From the NCBI GenBank assembly GCA_038750655.1, contig JBCDGZ010000061.1, positions 1 to 42,161 of the forward strand: DNA of 42,161 nucleotides. Reading direction: 5' to 3'. The notes under the pieces are model-generated. The model was not told the origin of the DNA, made no database searches, and saw nothing but the letters and a program-made list of their open reading frames with translations. The stretch is from JBCDGZ01 sp038750655. GTDB lineage: Bacteria; Bacteroidota; Bacteroidia; Chitinophagales; Saprospiraceae. This document shows, in pieces, positions 15,573 to 23,269 of this stretch (position 1 is the stretch's first letter; each line of letters begins with the position of its first letter). Both the position numbers and the translations under genes were made by a program.

Positions 15573-16496
15573 TTATTCTGCTTTTGAAAGGATTTGATAA
15601 CGAAGCTTATTTTCGTCTTTTTTGATAAAATAAACGCCTTCGGCAAAAGCGGCGGAAAAGTCTTCCTCATCAAATAAATAGGTGTAGAACCCTTCGGTAA
15701 ATCGCAGGGCTTCTTCATCTTCGATAAAATCGTTGAGGTAAATGATGTGATCGACATAGTCCTTGCAGGCCTGCGCCAGCCCTTCGGTATTACAATTGTT
15801 GAGCACTAAGCATTTGATGGCTTTCCCCCGATTGATTTGCTGTTGGAGGATATGAATCAGATCACCCGAATCCACATAGGCTGGCCGCCGATTGTGATCC
15901 TGTAGAATGATCCCCTTTTCCTTATCTGCATGAGTAGCAAAGTGGAGAATGTAGGGATTGTTTTGGCGGACGAACCTCGATAGCTCCGTCTTTTTCACCT
16001 CTCCCTTTTTGATCAATTGAAACTGTTGCCCGTCGGTCGCACTCTGCTTGGCTTGTTCGATCTTCTTGGATTCGGCACTTTCTCGAAGCAATTGAAGATT
16101 AATTGGATTGGTCGCGATAAATAGAATGGGTTTATCATTAGATATAATTGGGGAGGGAGACGGTGAAATAGAGGGTGGAGATTCTGGGCTGTCATCTGCA
16201 TTTTCGATTTTTGATTTGATGGTATCCAGCAGATTGAGCAAGCCCAACGTCCATTGATTGCGATTCTGAGTCATGACGGAATGGCTGAGAATAGCTTCTA
16301 TCTCATCATTGCGAATTTTATTAATATCCATCTGCTTCTGGATGGCTAGTGCTCTGATAGGATCATTAGGGTACCAGGTATTCACAAAATCAACTAAACG
16401 ATTAATAATCTCCTGGCGTGCTCGGCTACTGCCTGCTTGCCCAATCTTACCGTACAGGCTTTCAATAAACTGTATTTTTTGCGCCTTGGTCATCAT
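15573..16496 (-). CDS. CHAT/caspase-like cysteine protease with N-terminal effector-associated domain
   Basis: 307 residues. Residues 1-100 are a helical adaptor whose last helix (QNRNQWTLGLLNLLDTI) resembles EAD11. Residues 101-118 are a Ser/Pro linker. Residues 122-305 are a CHAT (caspase HetF-associated with TPRs) peptidase: opening strand PILFIATNPINLQLLRES, catalytic histidine in LHFATHAD (His189), catalytic cysteine in CLVLNNCNTEG (Cys235), and the closing FYTYLFDEEDFSAAFAEG helix. Catalytic residues appear intact. Bacterial gasdermins are normally encoded beside such a protease, which removes their short inhibitory C-terminus; the gasdermin-like gene lies two bases upstream. ATG 16496 and ATG 16493 are both possible starts. 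Confidence 0.88.
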   Translation of the reverse strand: MMTKAQKIQFIESLYGKIGQAGSSRARQEIINRLVDFVNTWYPNDPIRALAIQKQMDINKIRNDEIEAILSHSVMTQNRNQWTLGLLNLLDTIKSKIENADDSPESPPSISPSPSPIISNDKPILFIATNPINLQLLRESAESKKIEQAKQSATDGQQFQLIKKGEVKKTELSRFVRQNNPYILHFATHADKEKGIILQDHNRRPAYVDSGDLIHILQQQINRGKAIKCLVLNNCNTEGLAQACKDYVDHIIYLNDFIEDEEALRFTEGFYTYLFDEEDFSAAFAEGVYFIKKDENKLRYQILSKAE

Positions 16497-16498
16497 GC

Positions 16499-17305
16499 TT
16501 AGTCTGGCATTTTAATATCTACAAAAGGGTCATCGTTTTCATCGACAAACAGATTGACCTGAATCTGCTCGCTGCTTCGAACAATCGCACCGGGCTGCGC
16601 CTCAATTTTGAAGCCCGCTTTCTCCCGCCCCCAAAACCAACTGCCTCGGTTGTAAATCAAGCGCGCGGCCTTGATCCCAAATACCAGCGGGTCTTCACTT
16701 TCGTAAGTCATCTTGGCACTAGACTGCTTCTCCCGCTTGAGCTTGGCATTCGCCGAGAGGACATCCTGAATCTCCGGCCCTTCGAGGTCCATGCTCAGCC
16801 CATTAGAATTGAGGGCTTCCACCGTAAAATGCTTACTCTTGAGGACATGGGTAATGATATAAATTTCACTATTGGTCACCTGATCGCTGTAGCCACCAGC
16901 ATTTTTATCCACATCGGCATCGTTGAGAAACTTATTCAGCTGAATCAGGTTGACCTCATCCATCGTCGCATCCTTGAAGCTAAAGGCAATGCTAGCTGCC
17001 GAATCGAAAGCGGTCGCCACACTAGCTGGCTGGGGCAAGATACCGGACAACAGCTTGATGCCTACACTGGCCTCCGTTTTATTGGACTTATTATCGCTCA
17101 ATTCCTGCGGAACCGGCATCTCCTCCAAAATACTGGGGTAGGCCATATATCGCTGTAGGAACAAATCCTGGATATTACCGATCTTCATCAGGTAGCCTTC
17201 GGGGTCCTTGGCCATCAGTTGCAGCACTTCGAGGTTGGGGCGAGGCAGCTTGACAAAGCTAAAGCCGTACTGTTGGAGAATAGCTGCTAGATTATCATTA
17301 GGCAT
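16499..17305 (-). CDS. Bacterial gasdermin-like pore-forming protein (bGSDM candidate)
   Basis: 268 residues, the usual bGSDM size, and first gene of the operon. The N-terminus follows the bacterial gasdermin pattern: short helix, YGFSFVKLPRPNLEVLQL (13-30), then a glycine-led segment (IGNIQDLF, 42-49). The beta-rich core contains ASIAFSFKDATMDEVNLIQL (104-123), the strand IYIITHVLKSKHFTVEAL (148-165) and DPLVFGIKAARLIYNRG (205-221), all as I remember them from bGSDM alignments. A short hydrophilic C-terminus (about 240-268) would be the autoinhibitory piece removed by the neighbouring protease. On cleavage, bGSDMs oligomerise into very large inner-membrane pores and kill the cell. Oddity: there is no cysteine anywhere, so the N-terminal palmitoylation described for some bGSDMs is impossible here. 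Assignment is by pattern recognition. Confidence 0.75.
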   Translation of the reverse strand: MPNDNLAAILQQYGFSFVKLPRPNLEVLQLMAKDPEGYLMKIGNIQDLFLQRYMAYPSILEEMPVPQELSDNKSNKTEASVGIKLLSGILPQPASVATAFDSAASIAFSFKDATMDEVNLIQLNKFLNDADVDKNAGGYSDQVTNSEIYIITHVLKSKHFTVEALNSNGLSMDLEGPEIQDVLSANAKLKREKQSSAKMTYESEDPLVFGIKAARLIYNRGSWFWGREKAGFKIEAQPGAIVRSSEQIQVNLFVDENDDPFVDIKMPD

Positions 17306-17363
17306 CGTAGTGTTATTTTGCTTCAGAGGAATTGGTTATAAAGAGGCAATATAACAAAAAATG

Positions 17364-17445
17364 CGGTATATGAATAGAGTAGGTACAGACTTATAGCACT
17401 AGTCATCAAGTCTGTACAAATTAACAATAGCCCTCAGATATACCG
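17364..17445. promoter_or_regulatory. Nested inverted repeats upstream of the gasdermin operon
   Basis: Two almost concentric perfect inverted repeats lie between the esterase stop and the operon start. The inner pair is GTACAGACTT (17383-17392) and AAGTCTGTAC (17408-17417), 10 bp each with a 15-base centre. The outer pair is CGGTATAT (17364-17371) and ATATACCG (17438-17445). No U-tract follows on either strand, so an operator for a dimeric repressor or activator fits better than an intrinsic terminator. No clear TAnnTTTG promoter was found here, so the transcription start is unknown. Confidence 0.5.
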
Positions 17446-17457
17446 ATGCGGGATTTT

Positions 17458-18189
17458 CTAGAACCTCGACTCCAGGTAGTAGGGGAGCATCGCTCGCCAG
17501 GTTGGCCAATCGTGCGACATGTCGGGGCCCCAGATGTCCAGCTCGTGCGGGATGGACTTGTTGTGAAGCACACCGGAGAATCGCTGCGAAGATTCGGGCG
17601 ATTCATAGTTGCCTGAGCCAGAGAGAATGTGGATGTGTCGGCTTCGACGCATCTGCTCTAGCAGGTGATGATCGTCCAATTTGGAGAGGTAGTGTTCGGG
17701 CGAATTGAAATACACATCATCATCGAAATACCCGTCTGTGTAGGTGGTCAGGTCATAGACCCCACTCATGGCGATGGTGCCATTGATCAGGTCGGGGCGG
17801 CGGAAGAAGAGGTTGGCGGAGTGCAGGGCACCCAGCGAAGCTCCGCAGGTAATGATCGGAGTATCTTGACTGGTCGAGTTACGGATGAAGGGGACGACCT
17901 CGTTGAAGACGTAGTTGTTAAACTGCTGGTGGCGGATCGACTTATGGCGAGGGTGCATATGCCGGTTGAGCCAGCTTTCAGAGTTGATGCTGTTGATCGA
18001 AAAGACCTTCACTTTACCTTCATTGATTGGCTTACTGATGGCATCAATGAGCAGGAAGCGTTCGTATTCGAGGTAATCGGCGGCGGCCGTAGGCAACAGG
18101 AGAAGGGCAAAGCCGTAGTGGCCGTAGGTGACAATCTCCATGTGTTTGTTGAGGGCTGGGCTGTGCCAGCCCTGGATTTCTCTTCTCAT
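17458..18189 (-). CDS. Putative cytoplasmic esterase (alpha/beta hydrolase, esterase D/YjfP-like)
   Basis: A 243-residue alpha/beta hydrolase of the putative-esterase family. The nucleophile elbow is CGASLGAL (Ser118), the likely catalytic histidine lies in MSHDWPTW (His226), and a strand near SGSGNYESPES (190-200) is where the acid would be expected. The N-terminal beta strands (EIVTYGHYGFALLLLPTAA) match small esterases that act on short acyl esters. No signal peptide, so probably cytoplasmic. The frame can extend 36 bases upstream to 18225, but that adds poorly conserved residues, so ATG 18189 is preferred. It stands between the two-component system and the gasdermin operon on the same strand, but spacing (about 150 bases to the operon) argues against shared function. 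Confidence 0.8.
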   Translation of the reverse strand: MRREIQGWHSPALNKHMEIVTYGHYGFALLLLPTAAADYLEYERFLLIDAISKPINEGKVKVFSINSINSESWLNRHMHPRHKSIRHQQFNNYVFNEVVPFIRNSTSQDTPIITCGASLGALHSANLFFRRPDLINGTIAMSGVYDLTTYTDGYFDDDVYFNSPEHYLSKLDDHHLLEQMRRSRHIHILSGSGNYESPESSQRFSGVLHNKSIPHELDIWGPDMSHDWPTWRAMLPYYLESRF

Positions 18190-18252
18190 GCCGCAAAAAT
18201 AGAAAGAAGTTGGAGAACTGTACAAGGCCTGGAGTGAATATATTTTGGGAAT

Positions 18253-19587
18253 TTACAGCTTCAGGGTGAACGTGGTGCCCTCTCCTTCAGCAGATTGCAG
18301 CTCGATTTGGCCTTTGTGCATGCGCATGATTTGTCGAGAAAGGCTGAGGCCTATTCCGCTGCCTTCTTCTTTGGTGGTGTAAAATGGAACAAAAACTTGC
18401 TCCTGCACTTCCACTGGAATACCGGGACCGTTGTCCGTCACCCGAATATTGGCCTTACCATCTTTCCCTCTCTGCACGCTGATAATGATCTGTGGATTTT
18501 CTTGATCCTCGAGAGCATCGATGGCATTTTTGAGTAAGTTGATGAGTACCTGTTCAATCAGCTCGACATCGGCTTGACAGAATACCTGCCCCTTCGGCAG
18601 CTGCATTTGGGTATTGATTTGTTGTTCGTTGAAAACAGGTTTGAGGAGGGTGTATACGCGCTCGACCAGTATTTTAGCATCGGTCAGTTGAAACTTAGGG
18701 GGCGGGATGCGGGTTAGGTTGCGGTAGGTTTCGGTAAAGCGCATTAGCCCCTGTCCCCGGTTGCCGATGGCGACGAGGGCCATTTTAATATCCTGGCTTT
18801 GCTCGGCATCCAGCGGTCTTTTTTCCTCCCCAATCATAGCCTGCATCGTATCGGTAAGCGAGACGATGGGGGCCACTGAATTCATAATCTCATGCGTAAG
18901 AATACGGATCAGCTTTTGCCAGGCGTCCAGCTCCTGTTCTTCCAATTCGTTTTTAATGTTTTGCAGCGAAATCAGCTTGAACTGCTTGCCTTTCAGCTTG
19001 AACTCCGTAGAGCGCAGGGCCAGCTGCAAGAGCTGATCATCGATATTAATCTTGATCAGCTCGCGCTCCCCAGGGCCGATGTCCCGTATGGTTTCGAAGA
19101 GCTTTTGATCCAGTTGCTTGAGGTTGTCGATGCTCTTTAAAAAAGGTTTTTTCAACATCGACTTAAAATTCTTATTGCTCAGTACGACCTCTCCATCCTC
19201 TGCAATACAGAGTAAGCCCACCTCCACATGCTCCACTAAGGTCTGCAAATATTGGTAATGCGCCTCCGTATCCGACCGTACCTCCAAAAATTTCCGATTG
19301 ATCTGATTAAAAGCATCATACAGTTCACCAAAGGACTTGCCTTTGTGATGCCCCGAGTAGGTCGCCGAAAAATCCTCATACTTAATCCCCAATAAAAAGG
19401 CCGTAAAGTCCCGATTGGTTTGATCGACATAGATAATCAGATCGACAAAAATGGAGACAATCACCACCCCAAGGATAAACATGGTGATGTAGAAGGTCGT
19501 ATTGGTGATGAAGTAAAACAGCAGCAGCATAAAGGCCATCAGGAAGAAGACCCGCAGGGCTATTTTGAATCGGAAGGTTTTGAACAT
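18253..19587 (-). CDS. Sensor histidine kinase (NtrB-like), partner of NtrC-type regulator
   Basis: 444 residues. Two membrane helices (about 10-27 and 30-53) with almost no periplasmic loop suggest sensing within the membrane or cytoplasm. A PAS-like region (about 105-210: VEVGLLCIAEDGEVVLSNKN) precedes the dimerisation helix with phosphorylatable His232 in LTHEIMNSVAP. The ATPase domain has N box LLKNAIDALE (351-360), G1 DNGPGI (385-390) and G2 GSGIGLSLS (409-417). This kinase type is paired in Bacteroidota with sigma-54-dependent regulators controlling MacAB-like exporters. The gene follows the regulator by 28 bases on the same strand, so they are co-transcribed. Confidence 0.92.
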   Translation of the reverse strand: MFKTFRFKIALRVFFLMAFMLLLFYFITNTTFYITMFILGVVIVSIFVDLIIYVDQTNRDFTAFLLGIKYEDFSATYSGHHKGKSFGELYDAFNQINRKFLEVRSDTEAHYQYLQTLVEHVEVGLLCIAEDGEVVLSNKNFKSMLKKPFLKSIDNLKQLDQKLFETIRDIGPGERELIKINIDDQLLQLALRSTEFKLKGKQFKLISLQNIKNELEEQELDAWQKLIRILTHEIMNSVAPIVSLTDTMQAMIGEEKRPLDAEQSQDIKMALVAIGNRGQGLMRFTETYRNLTRIPPPKFQLTDAKILVERVYTLLKPVFNEQQINTQMQLPKGQVFCQADVELIEQVLINLLKNAIDALEDQENPQIIISVQRGKDGKANIRVTDNGPGIPVEVQEQVFVPFYTTKEEGSGIGLSLSRQIMRMHKGQIELQSAEGEGTTFTLKL

Positions 19588-19615
19588 TTTTTAGATTATT
19601 TTCTATCAATACAGG

Positions 19616-20995
19616 CTACAAATCATACTTCTCCATTCTTCGGTACAAAGCCGCTCTAGTCAACCCCAACTCCTTCGCTGCCTTCGTAATATTACCCCGA
19701 TAGCGATCCAGTACCTGCCGGATCGCCCATTTTTCCATTTCCTCCAAGTTGTACGTCTCCATTTTTACCGTATCCCCACCGGCGTCCCCAGCCGAGTCAT
19801 GAAACAGAAAATCTTGAGGCTGTAGCGCCTGCCCATCGCCCAAAATGACGGCCCGCTCTACCGCGTGCCGCAGTTCGCGGATGTTACCCGGCCATTGGTA
19901 GTCTTGTAGCTTATTCAGCGCGGCAGCCGAGATTTTCAATCCTGGTTTTTGGTACTTGCGGGCGTAGGTTTTTAAAAAATGGTCGACCAAGAGAGGAATA
20001 TCCTCGCGGCGCTGCCGCAGCGGCGGCAGGGTAATCTCCACCGTATTGATGCGGTAGAGCAGATCCTGGCGGAAGCCCTGTTCTTTCACCATATCGTAAA
20101 GCGGCATATTGGTCGCACAAACCAGTCGGATATCGATGTTGATGGGCTGATTGGTGCCAACCCGGCGGATTTGGCGGCCTTGCAGTACGGTGAGGAGTTT
20201 GGCTTGCAGGGGCAGCGAGAGATTGCCGATTTCATCGAGGAAGAGGGTGCCGCCGGAGGCGACTTCGAAGCGGCCAACCCGATCTTCGTAAGCGTCGGTG
20301 AAGGCCCCTTTTTTGTGCCCAAACAGCTCGCTCTCGAAGAGCGATTCGGGAATGGCGCCAAGGTCGACGTTGATAAAAACTTCCTTGTTGCGCAGCGACT
20401 GGCGGTGGATGGCACGGGCGATCAGCTCCTTACCCGTTCCGTTTTCCCCGAGGATGAGCACATTGGCATCCGTACGAGCTACCTTTTCGATGGTGCTGAA
20501 AATCTGCTGCATGGAAGGAGCATTGCCGATGATTTCGCCGTATTGCTGATCAATGTCGGCGCTGAGGACCTTCTGTCGGGACTCTAACTGGCGGACCGCC
20601 TGCTGGGATTGGCGCAGTTTCATCGCGGAGAGGATGGTGGCCAGCAGCTTTTCGTTGCGCCAGGGTTTTTCGACAAAGTCGGTGGCGCCAGCCTTGACAG
20701 CCTCGACGGCGGTCTTGACGTCGCCGTAGGCGGTGATCATGATGACGGTGGCCTGCGGGTCGAGTTCGATGACCTTGCGTAGCCACTGCAAACCATCACT
20801 GCTGCTGGTATCGCCCTTGCGAAAATTCATGTCCAGCAAGATCAGATCAAAGCGTTCCTGTCGCATCAACCGCGGAATGTGGTGCGGATTGTGCTCCGTC
20901 CGAACCATCGTAAAATGTTGCTTGAGAAATAAGCGGAGGGTAAAAAGAATGTCTTCCTCGTCGTCTACAATCAGAATTCTAGCTTCTTTCTTCAA
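19616..20995 (-). CDS. Sigma-54-dependent response regulator (NtrC family)
   Basis: 459 residues with three domains. The receiver domain (1-125) has acidic pocket residues DDEED and phospho-acceptor Asp55 in LILLDMNF, with the conserved Lys in VEKPW. The AAA+ sigma-54 activation domain (about 153-385) has Walker A GENGTGKE (183-190), GAFTDA (230-235) in place of GAFTGA, Walker B GGTLFLDEIGNL (248-259) and the R-finger region LLYRINTVEI. The Fis-type helix-turn-helix is at the C-terminus (NITKAAKELGLTRAALYRRM, 435-454). The GAFTDA variant is common in this Bacteroidota group and still contacts sigma-54 (recalled). It is divergent from the export operon at 21200, whose control region holds a sigma-54-like promoter and palindromic site, so that operon is the likely target. 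Confidence 0.94.
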   Translation of the reverse strand: MKKEARILIVDDEEDILFTLRLFLKQHFTMVRTEHNPHHIPRLMRQERFDLILLDMNFRKGDTSSSDGLQWLRKVIELDPQATVIMITAYGDVKTAVEAVKAGATDFVEKPWRNEKLLATILSAMKLRQSQQAVRQLESRQKVLSADIDQQYGEIIGNAPSMQQIFSTIEKVARTDANVLILGENGTGKELIARAIHRQSLRNKEVFINVDLGAIPESLFESELFGHKKGAFTDAYEDRVGRFEVASGGTLFLDEIGNLSLPLQAKLLTVLQGRQIRRVGTNQPINIDIRLVCATNMPLYDMVKEQGFRQDLLYRINTVEITLPPLRQRREDIPLLVDHFLKTYARKYQKPGLKISAAALNKLQDYQWPGNIRELRHAVERAVILGDGQALQPQDFLFHDSAGDAGGDTVKMETYNLEEMEKWAIRQVLDRYRGNITKAAKELGLTRAALYRRMEKYDL

Positions 20996-21049
20996 TGGGC
21001 TTTATTTTTTCTTTTTTACAGACCTCAAGATACAAAAAAGGGGGCAAAC

Positions 21050-21082
21050 TGTCCGTTTTCGAACAGTGTCCGTTCGCCAGCG
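21050..21082. promoter_or_regulatory. Putative upstream activator site for the NtrC-type regulator
   Basis: TGTCCG-TTTT-CGAACA (21050-21065) is a near-perfect 6-4-6 palindrome. A second TGTCCG-TTCG half-site starts two bases later (21067-21076), giving an 11-letter direct repeat with one gap. It lies about 85-100 bases upstream of the sigma-54-like promoter and 55 bases from the regulator start, a typical enhancer position for a Fis-type dimer. Autoregulation of the regulator gene is also possible. Confidence 0.5.
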
Positions 21083-21151
21083 TACATTAATCCTCACGGT
21101 TGCTTTATGGAATAATGTTTAAGGGTTTGTAAATCAATGTGTTATGATTGA

Positions 21152-21166
21152 TGGCACAGCAATTGA
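21152..21166 (+). promoter_or_regulatory. Sigma-54-like -24/-12 promoter of the exporter operon
   Basis: TGGCAC (21152-21157), five bases, TTGA (21163-21166) fits the TGGCAC-N5-TTGC consensus in spacing and in nine of ten fixed positions; the -12 C is an A. It lies 34 bases before the ATG of the adaptor gene and downstream of the palindromic activator site, and the neighbouring divergent gene encodes a sigma-54 activator. Confidence 0.55.
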
Positions 21167-21199
21167 CCTTATATAAGCAAACAAAAGAAAAAAGAACTG

Positions 21200-22450
21200 A
21201 TGGATCGGAAAATCGAAAAAAAGAGATGGAATTGGCTCAGCATCCTCATCGGTATCATTGTGATCGGTGGACTGGCCTTTTTAGGCACTTCTATTTACAA
21301 GGGGGCAGGGACTAGTCGTCTCAATGTGAAAACGGAACGTCTGCTACTGGACACCATTCACCACGGCGTATTTCAGGAGTTTATCCCCATCTCAGGAGTC
21401 ATTCAACCCATCAAGACCGTATTTATCGATGCTGTTGAGGGCGGGAAGATCGAGGAACGACTAATTGAGGATGGGAGTACGGTGCAGAAGGGGCAACCCA
21501 TTTTACGCCTATCCAACCCTGATCTCCAACTGAGCTATTTGAATCAGGAAGCACAGATTGTTTCTCAAATCAACCAAATTCGCAACCTCAGCGTGATGAT
21601 GGAACAGCAGAGCCTCAACCTCAAGGAGCAGGCTCTGGATGTTGAGTTTCAGATCGATCTGCTGAGTAAGCGGGTCAGGCGCAATACGGATCTCTACAAG
21701 GATAAAGTCATTGCCCAAGTAGAGTACGAAGACACCCAAGACGAGTACGAGCACCTGCTTCGTCGTCGGAAGTTGCTCAGCGCCACCGTTAAAAAGGACA
21801 GCATCTCTCAGCAGTTGCAGCGCGAACAGATGGATGCCTCGCTGGACCTGATGCAGCGCAACCTCAAGATCGCCAAGCTCAACTTGGAAAACCTGACGGT
21901 TCGAGCACCCATCGGCGGCCAGTTGTCTGGCTTGAATAAGGAGCTGGGAGAGTTGATCAGCTCTGGGGAAAATATTGCCCAAATTGATGACCTTTCCAAT
22001 TACAAAGTTTACGCGGATATTGATGAATACTATGTTGCTCGTATCTCGCCCGGGCAGCGGGGAACCTTTACCCTGGCCGGTAAAGCCTACGATTTAGAGA
22101 TCAAGAAAATCTATCCCGAAGTCAGCAACGGGACTTTCAAAGTAGATATGGTTTTTACAGCCGCTATTCCACCATCCATCAAAAGAGGTCAAACACTTTC
22201 CATCAAGCTCGCACTAAGCAACCAGGTCGAAGCTAAGCTGCTGGCCAAAGGCAGTTTCTATCAAAGTACGGGCGGCAACTGGGTCTACGTAGTCGATGCC
22301 GGTACCGGCAAGGCTTACCGTCAGGAAATTAAGCTAGGACGTCAGAATCCTTCCTTTTATGAAGTGGTCCAGGGGCTGAACGAAGGGGATGTGGTTATCA
22401 CTTCTAGCTACGGCGATTATGAAGACAAGGACGAGCTAGTGCTGCAATAA
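21200..22450 (+). CDS. Periplasmic adaptor protein (MacA/HlyD family)
   Basis: 416 residues: a cytoplasmic basic stretch, one membrane helix (WLSILIGIIVIGGLAFLG, about 12-29), a lipoyl half-motif (VEGGKIEERLIEDGSTVQKGQPIL), a long coiled-coil hairpin (about 112-225, QIVSQINQIRNLS to LKIAKLNLENL), the second lipoyl half (VRAPIGGQLSG), and beta-barrel plus membrane-proximal domains. It is the adaptor linking a MacB-type ATPase/permease to an outer-membrane channel; no TolC-like gene is present here, so an unlinked one would be needed. It is first gene of the operon with the ATPase 30 bases downstream. It is expected to be under the sigma-54 regulator encoded divergently. Confidence 0.92.
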   Translation: MDRKIEKKRWNWLSILIGIIVIGGLAFLGTSIYKGAGTSRLNVKTERLLLDTIHHGVFQEFIPISGVIQPIKTVFIDAVEGGKIEERLIEDGSTVQKGQPILRLSNPDLQLSYLNQEAQIVSQINQIRNLSVMMEQQSLNLKEQALDVEFQIDLLSKRVRRNTDLYKDKVIAQVEYEDTQDEYEHLLRRRKLLSATVKKDSISQQLQREQMDASLDLMQRNLKIAKLNLENLTVRAPIGGQLSGLNKELGELISSGENIAQIDDLSNYKVYADIDEYYVARISPGQRGTFTLAGKAYDLEIKKIYPEVSNGTFKVDMVFTAAIPPSIKRGQTLSIKLALSNQVEAKLLAKGSFYQSTGGNWVYVVDAGTGKAYRQEIKLGRQNPSFYEVVQGLNEGDVVITSSYGDYEDKDELVLQ

Positions 22451-22479
22451 ATTATTCAACTTAAAAAATCCAAGACTCA

Positions 22480-23169
22480 ATGATACGTACAAAAAATCTT
22501 ATAAAAGTATACCGCACCGAAGAGGTGGAGACCACGGCACTGAATAAAGTCGACATCGAAATCCAACCCGGCGAATTTGTGTCCATTATGGGCCCTTCAG
22601 GTTGTGGAAAATCTACCCTTCTCAATATTCTTGGCTTGATCGACAATCCTTCTGGTGGTGAATACCACTTCATGGATGAGGAAGTGGCTACCTATCCTGA
22701 GCGCAAGCGTTCTAATCTGCGCAAGCACAACATCGGCTTCATCTTCCAGAGCTTCAACCTGATTGATGAGTTGAGTGTATTCGAAAATGTTGAGCTGCCC
22801 ATGCTCTACACCAAGGTTCCTTCCAAAGACCGCAAAGCTCGGGTGGAGGAAGTATTGGAAAAAATGAATATGATGCACCGCCGCAATCACTTTCCCCAAC
22901 AATTATCAGGTGGACAACAACAACGGGTAGCAGTTGCTCGCGCTATCGTCAACAGCCCTCGCCTGATTCTGGCCGATGAGCCTACGGGTAACCTCGATAG
23001 TTCGAATGGTGATGATGTGATGAAAACGCTAGCAGAACTCAACAACGAAGGGACCACCATCATCATGGTGACGCACTCTCCTTACTGCGCTGAATTTGGT
23101 AACCGTGTTATCCGTCTGTTGGATGGCCAGGTCGTGACAGAAAATATGGTCAACAAGCACCACGTCTAG
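22480..23169 (+). CDS. ABC transporter ATP-binding protein (MacB/LolD type)
   Basis: 229 residues with all ABC motifs intact: Walker A GPSGCGKST (about 38-46), Q-loop FIFQSFNLI, signature LSGGQQQR, Walker B LILADEPTGNLDS and switch histidine VTHS. It belongs to the MacB/LolD/FtsE branch, which couples ATP hydrolysis to mechanical movement of FtsX-like permeases rather than to transmembrane substrate passage. It lies between its adaptor and its FtsX-type permease, so a MacAB-like export complex is likely; substrate unknown. Confidence 0.95.
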   Translation: MIRTKNLIKVYRTEEVETTALNKVDIEIQPGEFVSIMGPSGCGKSTLLNILGLIDNPSGGEYHFMDEEVATYPERKRSNLRKHNIGFIFQSFNLIDELSVFENVELPMLYTKVPSKDRKARVEEVLEKMNMMHRRNHFPQQLSGGQQQRVAVARAIVNSPRLILADEPTGNLDSSNGDDVMKTLAELNNEGTTIIMVTHSPYCAEFGNRVIRLLDGQVVTENMVNKHHV

Positions 23170-23269
23170 CGCGACTAGCCATAGTGCCGAGCCTCGCCTC
23201 GCCCGCTCATTAACCCTAATGATTAATCTCTAATTTCTCACTCCTGTAGTGCTGAAAAACATCCTACTT

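Noticed and set aside
17383..17417. 10-bp inverted repeat as an intrinsic terminator of the esterase gene
   Set aside because: The loop is 15 bases and no U-tract follows on the minus strand; placement before a lethal operon favours an operator.
17458..18225. Esterase as a member of the gasdermin operon
   Set aside because: It lies upstream, separated by 152 bases with operator-like repeats, and has no conflict-system association.
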